NCBI GenBank assembly: GCA_022885665.1
Contig: JAGQDJ010000043.1
Span: 62,001-126,000 of the forward strand
DNA: 64,000 bases
Reading direction: 5' to 3'
DNA from: Triops longicaudatus
Lineage: Eukaryota > Arthropoda > Branchiopoda > Notostraca > Triopsidae
The notes under the pieces were generated by a model. That model was not told where the DNA came from, did no database searches, and saw only the letters and a program-made list of their open reading frames with translations. Positions 1 through 13,460 of the stretch are shown piece after piece. The first letter of the stretch is position 1. Each line of letters starts with the position of its first letter. A program made the position numbers and the translations under genes.

Positions 1-156
1 AGAATTTTTAGTGCCAAAAAGTATATTACCGCGTGCGTTTACTCATAAAAAATGGGTGATGAGATATCAATAATGAACTACGCTTATGAAATATTTTAAG
101 AAAAATTCCGTAACTCGCGCAAAATGTATATCGTTTTATTATTTTCCTCAAATTAG

Positions 157-3100
157 GGTCAGCGTCACCGGGAAGCGCAACGACTACAACTTCACCTCGC
201 CGTGGTGCTGCTGTAGCTGCTAAACAAGCCATTTCTGCTGCTGCCAGCGCCGCGTCGGATGATACAACGGAACGGTCTCAGACGACGCAAAATACGCCAA
301 GAAAGCGTGGTCGCCCGCGCAAATACCCTTTAGAAACCATTGCAGAAGATGAAAGCAGTTTGTATAATATTGTACGCAATGGTCGCGCAGCCTTGCAAGT
401 AACATTATTTCTATAGTTAAAAAGAAATCGATTAGAAAATATTATTTCTGCAGCAACTTGTTGATGACTGGATAGAGAGCTACAAAGTGAATCGGGATTC
501 GGCTCTGTTGACGTTAATGCAATTTTTTATCAGCGCTTCAGGCTGCAAAGGCAAAATTACACCCGAAATGCAAGCAACCATGGAGCACGCGGCAATTATT
601 CGTAAAATGACTGAAGAATTCGACGAAGTAAGCTTTACCTTGAGAATGTCTCCTTTTGTTTCATCTAATGCCTTTTCTTTCTCGAAGTATCATTCTGCGT
701 CTGCTCTCTTGTCTTGTTTTAGATACCGTTATATGTTTATTTCTGTGTTTCTGAAATTACCATTCTTTGCAGCCGTCTTTCGTTTTGATATCTTCTACTT
801 CACATTGATTACTTTTCTGCTTACGTAAACCATATTGTTCATGTAGGAAAGCGGAGAGTATCCTCTTATTATGGCGGGACAGCAATGGAAGAAATTTAAA
901 AGTAGCTTTTGCGAGTTCGTGCAAGTATTGGTCAAGCAGTGCCAGTATTCGATCATTTATGATCAATATTTAATGGACAATCTCATTTCGTTGCTCACCG
1001 GACTTTCGGATTCCCAAGTGCGAGCCTTCCGTCATACAGCCACATTGGCTGGTAATACTTCGGAATTTGTCCACTGAATACCCATAATTGCCTTATTTTT
1101 ACACTGTAGCTATGAAGCTAATGACAGCGTTGGTGGATGTGGCGTTGACTGTGTCTGTGTACTTGGACAACACGCAACGTCAGTACGAAACCGAACGGCA
1201 GAAAGCGCGAGACAAGCGTGCCACCGATCGCTTAGAATCCTTGAAAACTAAGCATCAAGAATTAGAAGAGAATATGGACGAAATTAAAAACATGCTCACG
1301 TTCACGTTTAAGTCCGTTTTCGTACATCGCTACAGGTGTTATTTCAATACAATAGACACTAAAAACAATAGTAATTTTTAACAATTTTATTTATTTGCTT
1401 TGAACAGAGATACTTTGCCTGAAATCCGAGCAATTTGCATGGCTGAGATTGGAATTTGGATGAAAAAGTTTTCGCAAAGTTTCCTTGACGATTCATATTT
1501 GAAATACATCGGCTGGACTTTGCATGACAAAGTTGGTGATGTGCGCCTTAAATGTTTGCAGGTGAGAACTCAGGCCTCTCTTAAAATGTATTCTAAAAAT
1601 TTTGGTCTCAGGCGTTGCAACCGTTGTATGCTGACGAGAATCTGAAAGGCAAGCTGGAACTCTTTACAAGCAAATTTAAGGATCGTATAGTATCCATGAC
1701 ACTGGATAAAGAATTCGACGTAGCTGTCCAGGCTGTTCGTCTCGTTATTAGCATTTTAAAGTAACGCTGTGCAATATATCGATTTTGCATGTTTTACTGA
1801 ATTCTTCAATGTGAAATAGGTACCATCGCGATATTTTGACAGATAAAGACTGCGAATCAATCTATGAACTAGTATTTTCATCACATCGAGCCGTTGCCCA
1901 AGCAGCAGGAGAGTTTTTGAACGAAAGATTGCTTTTCCTACCTGAAGAAGGAACGCCAGAGCCAACCAGAACTCGTCGGGGCAAAAAGCGCCTACCAAAC
2001 ACTCCCCACATTCGGGACTTGCTTCAGTTTTTCATCGAATCTGAAGTAAATTACCGAACTACGTTTCGTGAAACAAGCTCTAACTATTACCCCCATTGTA
2101 GCTACACGAACATGCAGCTTACTTGGTTGATTCACTTATTGACTCGAATGACATGCTGAAAGATTGGGAATGCATGACAGATTTACTTTTGGAAGAGCCT
2201 GGTCCGGAAGAAGAACCCATGGACGATCGTCAGGAATCCAGCTTGATAGAGATCATGGTTTGCGCTGTCAAACAGGCCGCCACGGGAGATCCTCCTGTTG
2301 GTCGTGGGCCAAACAAAAAAGTAAGTGATCTTTCTACAAGAATCTTGTCGATTAAAGTGAGTATCATGTCTCCAGACGACCTCAGCCAAAGAGGCAAAAC
2401 AAGTGCAAGAAGACAAGGTACGACTCACGGAGCATTTTATTCAAGCACTTCCACCCCTGTTAGCCAAGTATAAGCCTGATGCTGAAAAAGTCGCCAATTT
2501 ATTGACAATTCCCCAGTATTTCGAGTTGGAAATCTATACAACTTCGAGACAGCCTAAAGTATTCAGTAGAAAGTTTGAAGTCAACTGGGAAAATAAAAAT
2601 ACATTTGGTTTCTTGAACTACAGGCTTTGGATGACCTATTGGCCAATCTCAAGAGTATAGTAGAGATGCATTCCGCTGCAGAAGTGTTGGAAGTATCTGC
2701 CAAAACTTTGGAAGTGCTATGCGAAGACCATGCAATGCTCTCGCATTGTGATATATTACGTTCAGCATTATTGGACGGTATTGTAACACGCTTCAAAGAC
2801 GCTTTGGACGATTACATGGGCATTATGGAGGTATTGTTATTAGGCTTCTTTCAATATAATTTCGTTTTGATTACTAGTATTCTGATATTTTGTACTAATG
2901 GAATGTAATTTATTTCCATTTTTTGTTCAAGTTTTTTTATTATTTGCGTTATTGTCATGAGTAATGACCAGTATAGGACTTTGCCATCTATAGGCTATGT
3001 CTGTGATATTTTCGATTTTATTATTATTACTAATTTTAAAAAAATAACATTATAGGACTTATTATGTGTTTATTTTTTAGGAAGAAGATCCTAACGAAGA

Positions 3101-4652
3101 CGAAGTGTTTGCGTTGAAATCGAACATACGACGTGTGGCCGTCTTTTACTCGTGTCATGATATGGGTCCTTGGGACATCTGGGACACAATGTTTAAACTG
3201 ATTGCGGATTGGAGTAAGAGTCTGCCTGAAGAAGTGGTCAAGCACTGCATGACCACGTGCTACTATGGGATTTTGTGGGAACTCAGACATTTAGAGCACG
3301 CCTCTGACCGCACGACCACGGCTGCTGAACAACAAAAGAAGTTACGAGATAAATTGGACACTTACATACCCTTAATGACCGAAATTGTTAAAACTTCGGA
3401 TATCCCACTGTTCCGCGAAGAGGTAAGATGATTATGTGAAATGATTATGAACGACGGTAAAATTTTTCATTCAACCTTATAGGCTTTTCTATCCATTTGT
3501 GACCTTTTGGTAGTATTTTCGCGCCAGTTGGATCATAATCCATTGTTGAGATCGTTGATTTATGAGTGCGACCCGGCCTTGCAGCAAACACTGAACCATT
3601 TCATTCAGACGTACGTGTTTGTGGACGACGAGGAAGAAGAACAAGATGAGCATACCAAAATTGAAGAGTTGCACAAACGCCGTAACTTTCTTGCATGTTA
3701 TTGCAAGTTAGTTGTATACAACATCATTTCCGTTCGCTGCGCAGCTGACGTTTTCAAACACTACGTGAAGGTATGAATTGCAATTAATGAAGTGTATATA
3801 AAGTACTGAACTTCTCGTAATAGCATTATAACAACTACGGAGACATCATCAAAACAACTTTGGGCAAAGCTAGGGAAATCAACAAAACCAATTGTGCGCG
3901 TACAATGGTTCTCAGTTTAATTATGCTCTTTAAAGCTTTGCAACGAGAACAGCCCAGGATGGATCGCCAATCTCAAGACTTCATAGATATCAAAGTAAAT
4001 TTATATGTTTCTTCTATTTTAGTTTCTAATACGGAGTAACTTTTAGGAAGTTGCGAAACGTTTTGCGTTATCGTTTGGTTTAGACGCGTTAAAGAACAGA
4101 GAAGCTGTTGCTGCATTGCACCGTGAAGGCATTCTCTTCTCCATCAATCCGTTGGAGAACCCTAACGATCCCACGGGTGCCCCGCCACACTTGCCTTTCT
4201 TAGAAATTCTTGCGGAATTTACGAATAAGTTACTTAAACAAGACAAGCGCGTGGTGTAAGTTGATACATAAGTATTTGCCCTCCCTTTTGGCCATATCGT
4301 TGATTAAAGCAGTATAACCAGTATAACAATTGAACCTTTTCTTTTTACAGGATGGCGTTTCTAGATAAGCGAATTACGATGGGCATGCCGTCAAGTAGAA
4401 ACGAAGATTGGCAGCCGTTGTTGTTGTATCGTAACTCGCTATTGCATGGAGAGGGAGATGCACCCAGCCAACCGTCCAAAAGAGCTTATTCAAGGCGCAA
4501 GAAAGAAGACGGTATTTAACTATATTGTTATACAGACGCCTTTGCTTAATGTAGTTATGTTGTTTTTTTTTTATTCTCCTCGTTTAGACGGTGCTGGGGC
4601 TGATGAAGGAGGAGACGAGGGAGACGAAGCTGGTTCCGATCAAGACTTTTAA
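157..4652 (+). CDS. STAG: Cohesin subunit STAG / stromalin (SA), 5' partial
   Basis: HEAT-repeat subunit that binds the SMC1-SMC3-RAD21 cohesin ring in the nucleus and helps load it on chromatin and CTCF. Visible exons are 157-398, 454-627, 847-1051, 1110-1335, 1408-1561, 1612-1760, 1820-2045, 2102-2320, 2376-2558, 2624-2830, 3081-3422, 3483-3770, 3824-3994, 4047-4255, 4351-4511 and 4588-4652. All introns are GT-AG and the sum is 2 nt plus 1072 codons and a stop, in frame throughout. An AT-hook-like RKRGRPRK lies near visible residue 55. The family blocks IIRKMTEEFDE, LLTGLSDSQVRAFRHT, GWTLHD and LLLEEP follow in order. The GWTLHD tryptophan (about 318) and the phenylalanine of SKFKDR (about 355) match the human SA2 surface that binds F/Y-x-F ligands; the neighbouring human arginine is lysine here. 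The protein ends in a short acidic tail, without the roughly 150-200 residue C-terminal extension of vertebrate STAGs. The start codon lies upstream of the window or in an unseen exon. Confidence 0.97.
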
Positions 4653-4844
4653 AAGTTAGTTTTTCTGTCTGGTGGTGAACAAAATTTTTGGTTGGATAAT
4701 TTGAAATGTTTTGTCCATAGGTTATGAAGCATCGACTTCACGTTTTATCCGTGAAAACTTCTTTCCAGTACAAAATCCAGAGTGTTACTCCAGTTGCGTT
4801 CGTTATTGTACTGTCGTGATGTGTATTACAGAAAGTATGAGTTC

Positions 4845-4850
4845 AATAAA
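4845..4850 (+). promoter_or_regulatory. Poly(A) signal AATAAA of STAG
   Basis: Canonical AATAAA 193 nt after the STAG stop codon, followed by T-rich sequence. Position and spacing suit the 3' end of the STAG mRNA. No other gene lies between it and the tRNA gene, so the stretch 4653-5225 is read as 3' UTR plus tRNA upstream flank; I see nothing else in it. Confidence 0.75.
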
Positions 4851-5225
4851 TTTTTTATAACAAGTTTTATATCTTGTTTCTTATTAGCGTACTCATGAAC
4901 AACCGAAAACATTGTGCGTAATGCTGTAACCGTATTACGACCTACTTCAAATATATGTGCAACATTGTAATTGTTTAATTGCATAGGAAACCGCGGAAGT
5001 AACTTCTACAATTAAGCGGCGTGGCCCTTAAAGCGTTCTTTCAATCAAACGTCCCCGAAAGATCACGAGAGATGTCTAAATTGTTCAACTCTAAGAGATT
5101 GTAAAACCTGCTTGAGTTATTGTTGTTTTCTAGATAAGCGAAAAAATTTAAGGTAGGAAATATGCAAGGATATCCAATATTCAACTATGTAATTGATATA
5201 TAATATGCAGGCACGCGCTTATAAG

Positions 5226-5297
5226 TCCGGTATGGTCTAGTGGTTAGGATAGCTGGCTCTCACCCAGCAGGCCCGGGTTCGATTCCCGGTACCGGAA
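5226..5297 (+). tRNA. tRNA-Glu-CTC: tRNA-Glu (anticodon CTC)
   Basis: A 72-nt cloverleaf without intron. The 7-bp acceptor stem TCCGGTA (5226-5232) pairs with TACCGGA (5290-5296), with discriminator A at 5297. The anticodon stem GCTGG/CCAGC encloses the loop CTCTCAC, giving anticodon CTC at 5259-5261. The T arm is CCGGG-TTCGATT-CCCGG. The internal Pol III promoter is visible: A box at 5233-5243 and B box GGTTCGATTCC at 5276-5286. A T5 terminator follows immediately. All features fit an active elongator tRNA-Glu that decodes GAG codons. Confidence 0.97.
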
Positions 5298-5299
5298 TA

Positions 5300-5304
5300 T
5301 TTTT
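5300..5304 (+). terminator. Pol III terminator of tRNA-Glu
   Basis: A run of five T residues 3 nt after the tRNA discriminator base, the usual Pol III stop signal. Confidence 0.85.
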
Positions 5305-5524
5305 CTGTATTTCATATTTCAATGAAGTGGTTATAAGTACTATTACTTTTTTTGTTTTTGCTTTTAAAGTATTTCACAGTTTGTTGTATCTGTTTACAGT
5401 GGCTTAATGTATTAATTTGCGAACTTTGGCAACCTTTTTGTTCGTACGAACAGGTGGGCGTACTATTTACTAATGTTATTGTTTTGATGGAGTAAGCATG
5501 TGCGCAGTTGATCGTTGATAGAAA

Positions 5525-8500
5525 ATGCCTAAACAACTTAGTGACAAAATGAAGGTTATGAAGCTGAATGTCCACCAGAAGAACTTTAGCGGTAATTTTC
5601 CTTCGAAACTTTCTAAGTTTGACAGAATTTTTAACGTTTGCCTGGTTTTCTTTCCATTAAAAGAGGAGGACCTCATTATAAACCAGAAAGATTTCCCTGA
5701 TGTTAAAAAAGGGGATCTTTTGGAAATTTATGACCCCAATGTGGACTTTAGTCATTTATTATTGCAAGTTACCTGTATTAAGGACGACAACGTATCGCAG
5801 AAAGGTATTTTTTAGATATTGGTTTCCTACAAGTAATTATTCTGATGCACCTTACGAATGATGACTAAACATCATGTTTCAGATAGCACCATTAGTATCG
5901 AGCAATCAATTGCCTTGAGCTTCAACTTGCGCACCTATGAAATGGTCCATGTTAACGTGGTGGATCGTTGTACTGTTGCATTGGATTCTTTGGAAGTTAC
6001 GTTCAAGGACCAATACCTCGGAAGAAGCGACATGTGGAGACTGAAGAAAAGCTTAGTAATACTTATTGAATATATCTAACTTAGATAAAGTAAACTTAAA
6101 AACAATATTACTTTATGCAGATTGGGACATGCGTCTATGTCAATAAGAAAATCGAGTTTTGCCACAAAACTGTGAGGTGTCAAGTGTTCGAAATGTGGGG
6201 ACAAGGTGAAAAAGTAGCTTGTGGTGTAGTCGTGGAAGATACCAAAGTAGCTTTCTCATGGTGTTCTTACTTTTAGTTCATAAATTTCTCTTAGATTGTT
6301 TTCCGTTCTTCAACCAGTTTGGTGTACCTTTTTATTCAGATGAGCTCCGAAATGTGGGATTTTGACATTTACGGTGACTTGTACTTTGAAAAAGCCGTCA
6401 ATGGCTTTTTAACAGACCTTTTTACCAAGTGGAAAGTAGGATCATTGCTTTCATTAGAAAAAAAAACTGAAAATTTTGTTTTGCGTAGAAAGAAAACAGC
6501 AACCATGAAGTGACGATAGTCTTATTTTCCCGTGTCTTTTACAAAGCCAATGCTTTAGAAGACTTTCCTGAGAGCATGCGTGGCTGCTTGCAGAAAGATT
6601 ACAGAGGCCGATTTTGTGAAGATTTTTACCGAGTTGCTGTTCAAAGCGAACGCTACGATGACTGGGCTAGTATTCTTGTCCAACTTCGGCGTCTATTCAA
6701 TGAGTGGCCCAAGACTGTTCTCGTGTATCATCAAAAGCCTGGTGTAACGTGTCCAAGAGCTGTCAATTCTACGGCAGCGCAAGGCAACTTTTTGGAAGTG
6801 CTAAATATGTCTTTGAACGGTACACCATTTATTTATCCTTTTGAGTTTTCTTTACCGGTACAGACTTCTTGATACAATAGTTTTCGAAAAGCATTACCTG
6901 GACAGGAGTTTCGATCGTACGGGACAGCTCTCTATTGTAATTACGCCTGGGGTAGGCGTGTACGAAGTTGATCGTGAACTAACCAACCTTACCAAGCAAA
7001 GAATCATCGACAACGGTGTGGGCAGTGATTTGGTTTGCGTAGGAGAACAACCGTTGCATGCAGTCCCCTTGCTGAAAGTATTTATTGTAGCAGTATTAAT
7101 GTCAAAATCATTGCTATATTATTTTGCTTTTTTTCCCTAGTTTCATAACAAACACAGCTCATTAAGCACTGCAAATGATTTTAGTATGCCTCACTGGATA
7201 AATCTGAGGTAATTTCGGGTCCTGGTCGCACTGAGTGGGCTATAATAATGGTTGCTAATTATGTAGCTTTTATTCATCGAGTAAAAAAGTTGGATACTCG
7301 ACGTTTGTACCGAGAATCAAATTACCGCCTGCGCGTACCAAACCAACAAAACCTCGGCCATCGCTACCACAACCCAAGCCGAAAGGAAATGAGCCAAACA
7401 ATTTGCCTAATTCATTGTTCGACTATGATGCCTACGACTCGCAAGTCTTCGCACTGCCGGCTACCCATGGTGCACGCAATACTCAAACACAGCCTCGTAG
7501 TACGCCCAACGCCAACCGCACTCGGAAAGTAGCTTTGGACGACAATAATGTCATGCGAAGCAAACCTGCACGCATTGCTCGACCTCTGGAAAAGGAACCT
7601 CAGCTGGTTCCGCCCAACGCAGAGATTTTAAGCACATCTTTAGGGGTTGTACCTACGAGAACAGCAGCCATCACAATTCCCCCGAAATTAGTCGAAGAAA
7701 ATTTACTTTCAACATCCATGAACATGGCAGCTCTCAACAGTAATTCACATAGCTTTTGTAAAGTTATCGTCTTTGTTAACTTCATTTACTCTGTCTGGTA
7801 GGCAAACCGAGGCATCCAAGCGGAAAGGATAATAAACAAGACGATGACAAAGACATTCCGCTTCGTCCAATTGTGGGTTCAGCAGATGACAAGGATAAAG
7901 CTCAGTACAAGAAAAACGCGATTCGAACTGGTCGCGCGTTGATTAACCCTTTCGATCCCTCGCACGTTACCATCAAACTAACTTCCAACCGTCGAAGATG
8001 GACACACATCTTTCCCAAAGGTAATCTTTTCTTTATCTCCCAATTTATTCTTTTGTCCTAATTGGATTTAATTAGTGGATTTAGTTAGTTTAGTTAGTAA
8101 TATTTGGTTAGTGGTTCAATTATTCGTTCTTTCTTTAATTTCGTAGAATTTTTTAGCGTCGTTTATTGTTTATTTTGAATTTTGCTTTTTTAATTTAACT
8201 GTGATTATGCGACAACTATTATACATTTGCACATTTAGTTACAGCCGAAATTTTATTATAACGAATTTCCCAGGACCAGAAAGAAAAACTATTGGGTGCA
8301 TCCGAAGTTCGTTGAATCAGACTCATTTTCATTACATTTACATAACTCGGAATCGTAAAATCCGTTCACTGTAGTTGGCAGTTCATTTCAGGGAGTCCAC
8401 TTTAAGTGGATTGAACTGTAGTTGAGTATTTTTGTGGAATTCTACTTTTATTATAGTTTTCGTTTGCTGTATGTAAATTAGAATTGATAAGTATTATTTA

Positions 8501-11500
8501 ATATCTCGTTTGTGTTCCAGGCCCAACTGGTGTGCTTATTCAGCAGCATCATTACCAAGCTATACCAGCGAATAGAGCCAACTTCGATGAATCTTCAGCT
8601 TTGGCATCGAACGTTGCCGTGACACTTACGAACACTGATGCTCCGCGTCCCACTCAATTTATTCCACGTCACCGAACCTCCACGGTGTCATCTGTCTCTG
8701 GCTTGTGGGACACTAGTAGTAACACTGGTGGTAATAACAAGCGCAGGAACCGAACCTTGAGCAAAACGTTGACTTTGCTCTGGGGCGCCACGGGTGAACA
8801 AGAATGGACTCCTGCTTTGACCACCGGTAAGAGATATCCTGCATTGTGTCGGAATTTGCTTACTTTTCAGGACTAAAGCATAAACGAGTCATGCTTAACG
8901 TTTGATGTGATCTTGTGGATTTTCGTATGCATACGGCAAAAATGACGTCTGGAATTTGGGATGTCAGTTGTCATAGGTTTGCTCTCTTTCTTCCATATTC
9001 CTGTTCTCGTATTAGTTACACTTTGTCCCGTTGGCACCCTCTGCTGCACTTGTAATTCTTCGCAACCTTGAGCATTTTAATTAGTGGGGTTTTGTGTGTG
9101 CTCGTACTTTTGTTACGGGGGAAGGGCTTATCGTTATTTTGCTAATTTATCAAATAAGCTGACAGTGGAATTGTAGTAATAATTTAAATAAATTCCAGGC
9201 GTGGATTGGAAGTCCTTAACTATCCCTGCGTGTCTACCCATCACGACGGATTATTTCCCGGACAAACGGAGTCTGCAGAATGATTATGTCGTTTCAGATT
9301 ATAGCTTATTACCTGATGATGTGAACGCGGACTATGTTTCACAGCGAGGTGTCGGTAGACGCCACTTGACAACGTTAGAAGTTTTTCATGAGCTTATTAG
9401 TCAACGTTTAGCTCAGGTGTGCTTTTATTGCTTCGCTTGGACGTCTCGTTTACTAAAAACTGCTTTGCGTTTGTAGGGTTTCCAGCTCATTGTTAAAGAT
9501 AAAGACAAACCTGGCTTTTATAATAATCAAGTCTTAACCACGCCGACTAGCCCAGTTCCTTCATCGCTGCGATCGAGACTACAAAGTTCTTCTCCCTCGG
9601 ATGAATACTTTCTTTCTATTGGAAGAATATTTCACAAAATAGGCCTCCAGAACTCGACTATTACAGTCACGGGTTATCGCCCTAGGTAATGTAAAGCTTT
9701 TCGAGTTCTGTTGCGGTTGCAATAATTTTGTAAAGTGTAGTTTTTGTATAAGTTAAAGAAGTTACTAACGTGTTGACTTTTACGAACTAGGCACCCATAC
9801 CCTACCCAAGAAATTCACTACCGGTACCGGCTGCAGACGCCAGACCAAACTACTTATGGAGTCGCTTGGGTGGATTTCAATGCTGAAAAGCTTGAGAATT
9901 ACAACTGGAATTATTTGGATCACTACGTGTGTACCCGAGGAGATAGAGATTTTGCGTTAACAGAAGTATTTTCTATTATTATCTATATCCCCATAGTGTT
10001 ACTTTTTCTAACTGTTGACCTTTGTCCATTAGTCTTTGAAATACTGGCGCTTGCGGTTGTGTTTACTACCGTGTGTCCAGCGGGCACCTAGACAAGCTGA
10101 AGAAAATTATGCGGATCGTTTTTATCCTTATGACGAGGCGCACTACGTGGAAAACGTGCTGAAGTTCTTGGAGACGTGTGTTAATAAAGATAGGTTACGT
10201 AAAAATCCCGTGGCAAAGAAAGCTCGAGTAAGTCAAGAACTCTTAAATGCGACAATAGAAACTAACGAATTTGAATAACTTTCTCTGGTTTCCTTTTGTT
10301 GCAGGGACATTTAAGTAACGTAAATTCGCTGAGGGAACGGGGGGGAAGTAATCGTATAACAGAACGCCCACGTTCAAGGTAAAATACTTTATTGTAGCAG
10401 GTTATTTATTAAAGTTTGTGTATTTTCGGTGCATTTCTTCACGTATTAGTATTTTTGTCTCGTGCCTTTCGGATGAATTGAAAGTAGTTCAAGCGTGAAT
10501 ATGAAGAACAATTCTTTTGTCATCATGTAAAAGTTGTATGTATTGTTGCAGATTAGTGGAGCGCATACGGGCCGAAGTCGGTACAGTACGTGTATCAAGT
10601 GTAGATTCATCCAGTTCAGGATTTGGTGATGGCAGATCATCCTCATTAGGAAGCCTGACCACCGAATCGTCAGATATGAGCACCGATTCAGAGGGGTATG
10701 CCGAACGATTTTTAAAAACGTTTGCGTGCAACGTCCTATCTATTTGAAAATAGGTTGTTAAGTTTGGAGAGTAAAAGAATTCGAGCAGGAGTTCCGTTGG
10801 AAGAGATTGTGGATCTTATGAAAAACCCCGTCGGCGGTCTTGTCTTTTTGACTGTCTCCAAGTTTAGTTTGCTTCCACCGAATAGTTTTATTGGAACAGA
10901 TGCCTCTACCTGGTTAATTGAAAATATGGAAGGAGTGAACAGCGATAACGAGGCTAGCTCGATACTTCGGGTAATTGCAAAAAACCGTCACAAGAAAAAT
11001 AAAGAATTAATGAACTGGTACATTCTAGAAAATGGTTGAGGAGGGTCTCATCCGTCATGCGTCAGGCAGTCCAAAACACCCTTTTAAGGATGGCTTGTAT
11101 TTATACTACATTTGTAACACAGATAAAGAAAACGCAAAAGGTAACTCACCCTATCTTGTAAAAATGCATAAGAAACAATAATACTTTAAAAGCTTGCTGC
11201 GATATTAGGTGAGAGTGATTATCCTGGTTTGAGCAACGACTTGGAGAGTTTCCAGTACGAATATGTGGAATGCGAAGTTCTAGGAGGCATTGAGCTACCA
11301 AGAGCGATCCACCTCGAACCAGATCATCACCGTTTCATGGAATACGCGATGGGTTACAAACGTCGCTATGACTCAAGTACATTTGCCCCACTTCCATAGT
11401 CGCATAAATGGCTCTTTAAATCTATTTATGCTATGTTTTTTCAGTGATGAACTACAAGTCATTCAATTTGGATATGGATCCTAACGGTAAAAGCGATCGC

Positions 11501-12852
11501 GTAGAATGGGGTCATTTGAAGTATCAAGCAGCAGTGTTGCCTGATGCGGGGTTTGAAATTATTATTCAGTGGATGGCTTGCACGGGTGCTTTAGTAGCCG
11601 ACATGGTAAATCAGTTCGTTTCCCTAGATTTCATGTGACCTTATGTGTTCTTTCAAGGTACAAAACTGGGTTCGGAAAGCAACAACTTGTGGGTTACAGC
11701 TTGTGTCGATGCCTTGTGATCCATTTGCGTTACCGTTGTCGCACAAGGCTGATCCGTTACGTAGCCCTATATTCGTGCCATTGAACTTGGAAGGCTTAGG
11801 ACGGAATGGAAACGGATTTTTAGAAGGTTAGAATTACGGCTTTCGGGGTAAAAAAAAATAATAACTGTGGCTTTGTATAGAATACCCTGCTGTATCTTGG
11901 GCCCAAAGGCTTTTCTTTTTCCAAGAAAGTATTGTGCGCCATTTTGGTTTTCTGCCATGTAACCCAGATCCAGCGAGTCCGTTTTTTACCAATCAGCTTT
12001 CGTCATCAATATCAACGTCGCATTCAGCCAAGCAGGCCACGCAGGATCGGCAGTTTATGCATGTCTGCGGAGCCATGTTTGTGCTTATATTGAGTTCTGT
12101 GGTTGCGCCAGATACTGCTGCACCACCGGCAACTTCTCGGAAGAATCTAAAGAATGAGAGCAGTTTCGATGTCAAAAACCCGAGAGGGTATATTACACGG
12201 CACGTGGTTGGCAAACGCAAATGGGAGCAGAACAAGGACGTTCGGGTAACTATTAAGTTGTCGAGGAGGCATAGATACAAAAGGTGCATGTAGCTTGTAG
12301 ACGAAGTTGCCGGCAGGGGAGATTGTAGGTTTTCTCAGAAACATAGCGGAAAATCTACTTTTATATTGAGTATTCGATTTCTAAGTGTCGTTTTTCCATA
12401 TCACTTCAGTTTGAGACTTTGTTCTGAAAGAAACACCCAGTTTTAGCCTAAAGAAATCATCGTAGAGCCGTTGACTTTAGTTTCTAACTTTCTAAAAGGA
12501 CAACTTAAAAATATTTTATGGGAATTGTAAAAGTCCAAAAAATTGGCAGAAATTTTGAATAAGGGTTCAACGATTAGTAAAATCTGAAGAATAATCCAAC
12601 GAAATAAAGGAACAGTTGTTTGTGAAAAAAACTCTTTAAATCGAAATAAGATTTGTTTAATTAATACGTTTAAATAATTGTTTGATACGATTGTAGGTTG
12701 GCTTTCTATGGTCTTGGAATTCTATGGTGGGGAAAAAAATTCGGACGAATTTGGCAGGAGAAGAAATTCGTCTACTAGGCGAGTTTCGTCAATTCTGTGC
12801 GAACGAAAACGACGTTTTGCGAAAATTTCTGGAGGCGTCAGAAAGATCGTGA
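5525..12852 (+). CDS. DEPDC5: GATOR1 subunit DEPDC5 (Iml1 orthologue)
   Basis: Scaffold subunit of GATOR1, the RagA/B GAP complex at the lysosome that shuts off TORC1 when amino acids are low. Exons: 5525-5591, 5664-5804, 5883-6055, 6121-6260, 6318-6435, 6489-6819, 6881-7077, 7141-7208, 7282-7757, 7802-8020, 8521-8826, 9199-9416, 9477-9685, 9791-9965, 10033-10227, 10305-10378, 10552-10695, 10754-10970, 11029-11140, 11209-11376, 11445-11605, 11658-11826, 11881-12245, 12697-12852. They total 4599 nt (1532 aa; human about 1600) with consistent phases. Landmarks: MWDFDIYGDLYFEKAVNGF (about residue 190), ITPGVGVYEVDR, DYDAYDSQVF, LTSNRRRW, DWKSLTIPACLPITTDYFPD (about 748), DEP domain about 1085-1193, C-terminal domain to 1532. 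The DYSLLPDD segment corresponds to the human region reported to contact Rag. The GAP arginine finger belongs to NPRL2, so none is expected here. In-frame stops TGA TAG just upstream fix the start at or after 5525. The two longest introns are 500 and 451 nt. Confidence 0.97.
5592..5663 (+). other. 72-nt in-frame optional intron in DEPDC5
   Basis: Bounded by GT and AG with a T-rich 3' half. Removing it joins NFS directly to EEDLIIN, matching the spacing of human DEPDC5. It is exactly 24 codons with no stop, so retention would also give an open protein. I call it an intron by homology; the unspliced form remains possible. Confidence 0.7.
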
Positions 12853-13460
12853 AGACATGGCCATATGCTTGATCTTTGATATATTGTCATGTATTTGTAT
12901 TGATAAAAGGGCTGCAATTTTATTTTAGTGATAGACTTAATCAAGAGATTGATGATTTTTTTTTTCCATAAATACATAACTATAGTTTTGAAAAATTTTG
13001 ATTCTACGTACAGTACACATTGTAATTTTGATAACCGTTTTTCAATATATGGTATAGAAACACCAATACGGATAAACGTCGTCATAGAACACGCAATAGT
13101 ACGGAAACTTTGTCCATTGTAACCGACTGTCCATATTAGCTAATATTGGGTAAAATTGGGTAAAATGGTTGTCTGTTATAATCGACAGCCGCTGTAGGGG
13201 TATATTTGTATCCCGATTTGGGACACGATCCTTAAATACCTTCTGTTTCCCGCTCGTACGGATCGGCGAGCACTCACGCCATCTATCCAAACTAATATGC
13301 AACAATTTGTGTGATAAAACTCGACTTGGGTCCATCGATTGTTATTATTGTGCGGAACGCAAAAATAATTGCAAAATAAATTTGCTGCGTTAATTACCAG
13401 TTTTATAAGAGAGATTGTACTTTGTCTGATAATCAGTTTTTCAAGTAAACCTTGTAAAAA
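12853..13460 (+). other. Intergenic: DEPDC5 3' end and BTB-ZF upstream region
   Basis: No gene in these 608 nt. An AATAAA at 13375-13380 is the only canonical poly(A) signal after DEPDC5, but it sits just 80 nt before the next start codon, so it may not be the one used. A short direct repeat of TTGGGTAAAA occurs around 13146-13166. The promoter of the BTB zinc-finger gene must lie here or overlap the DEPDC5 3' UTR. Confidence 0.5.
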
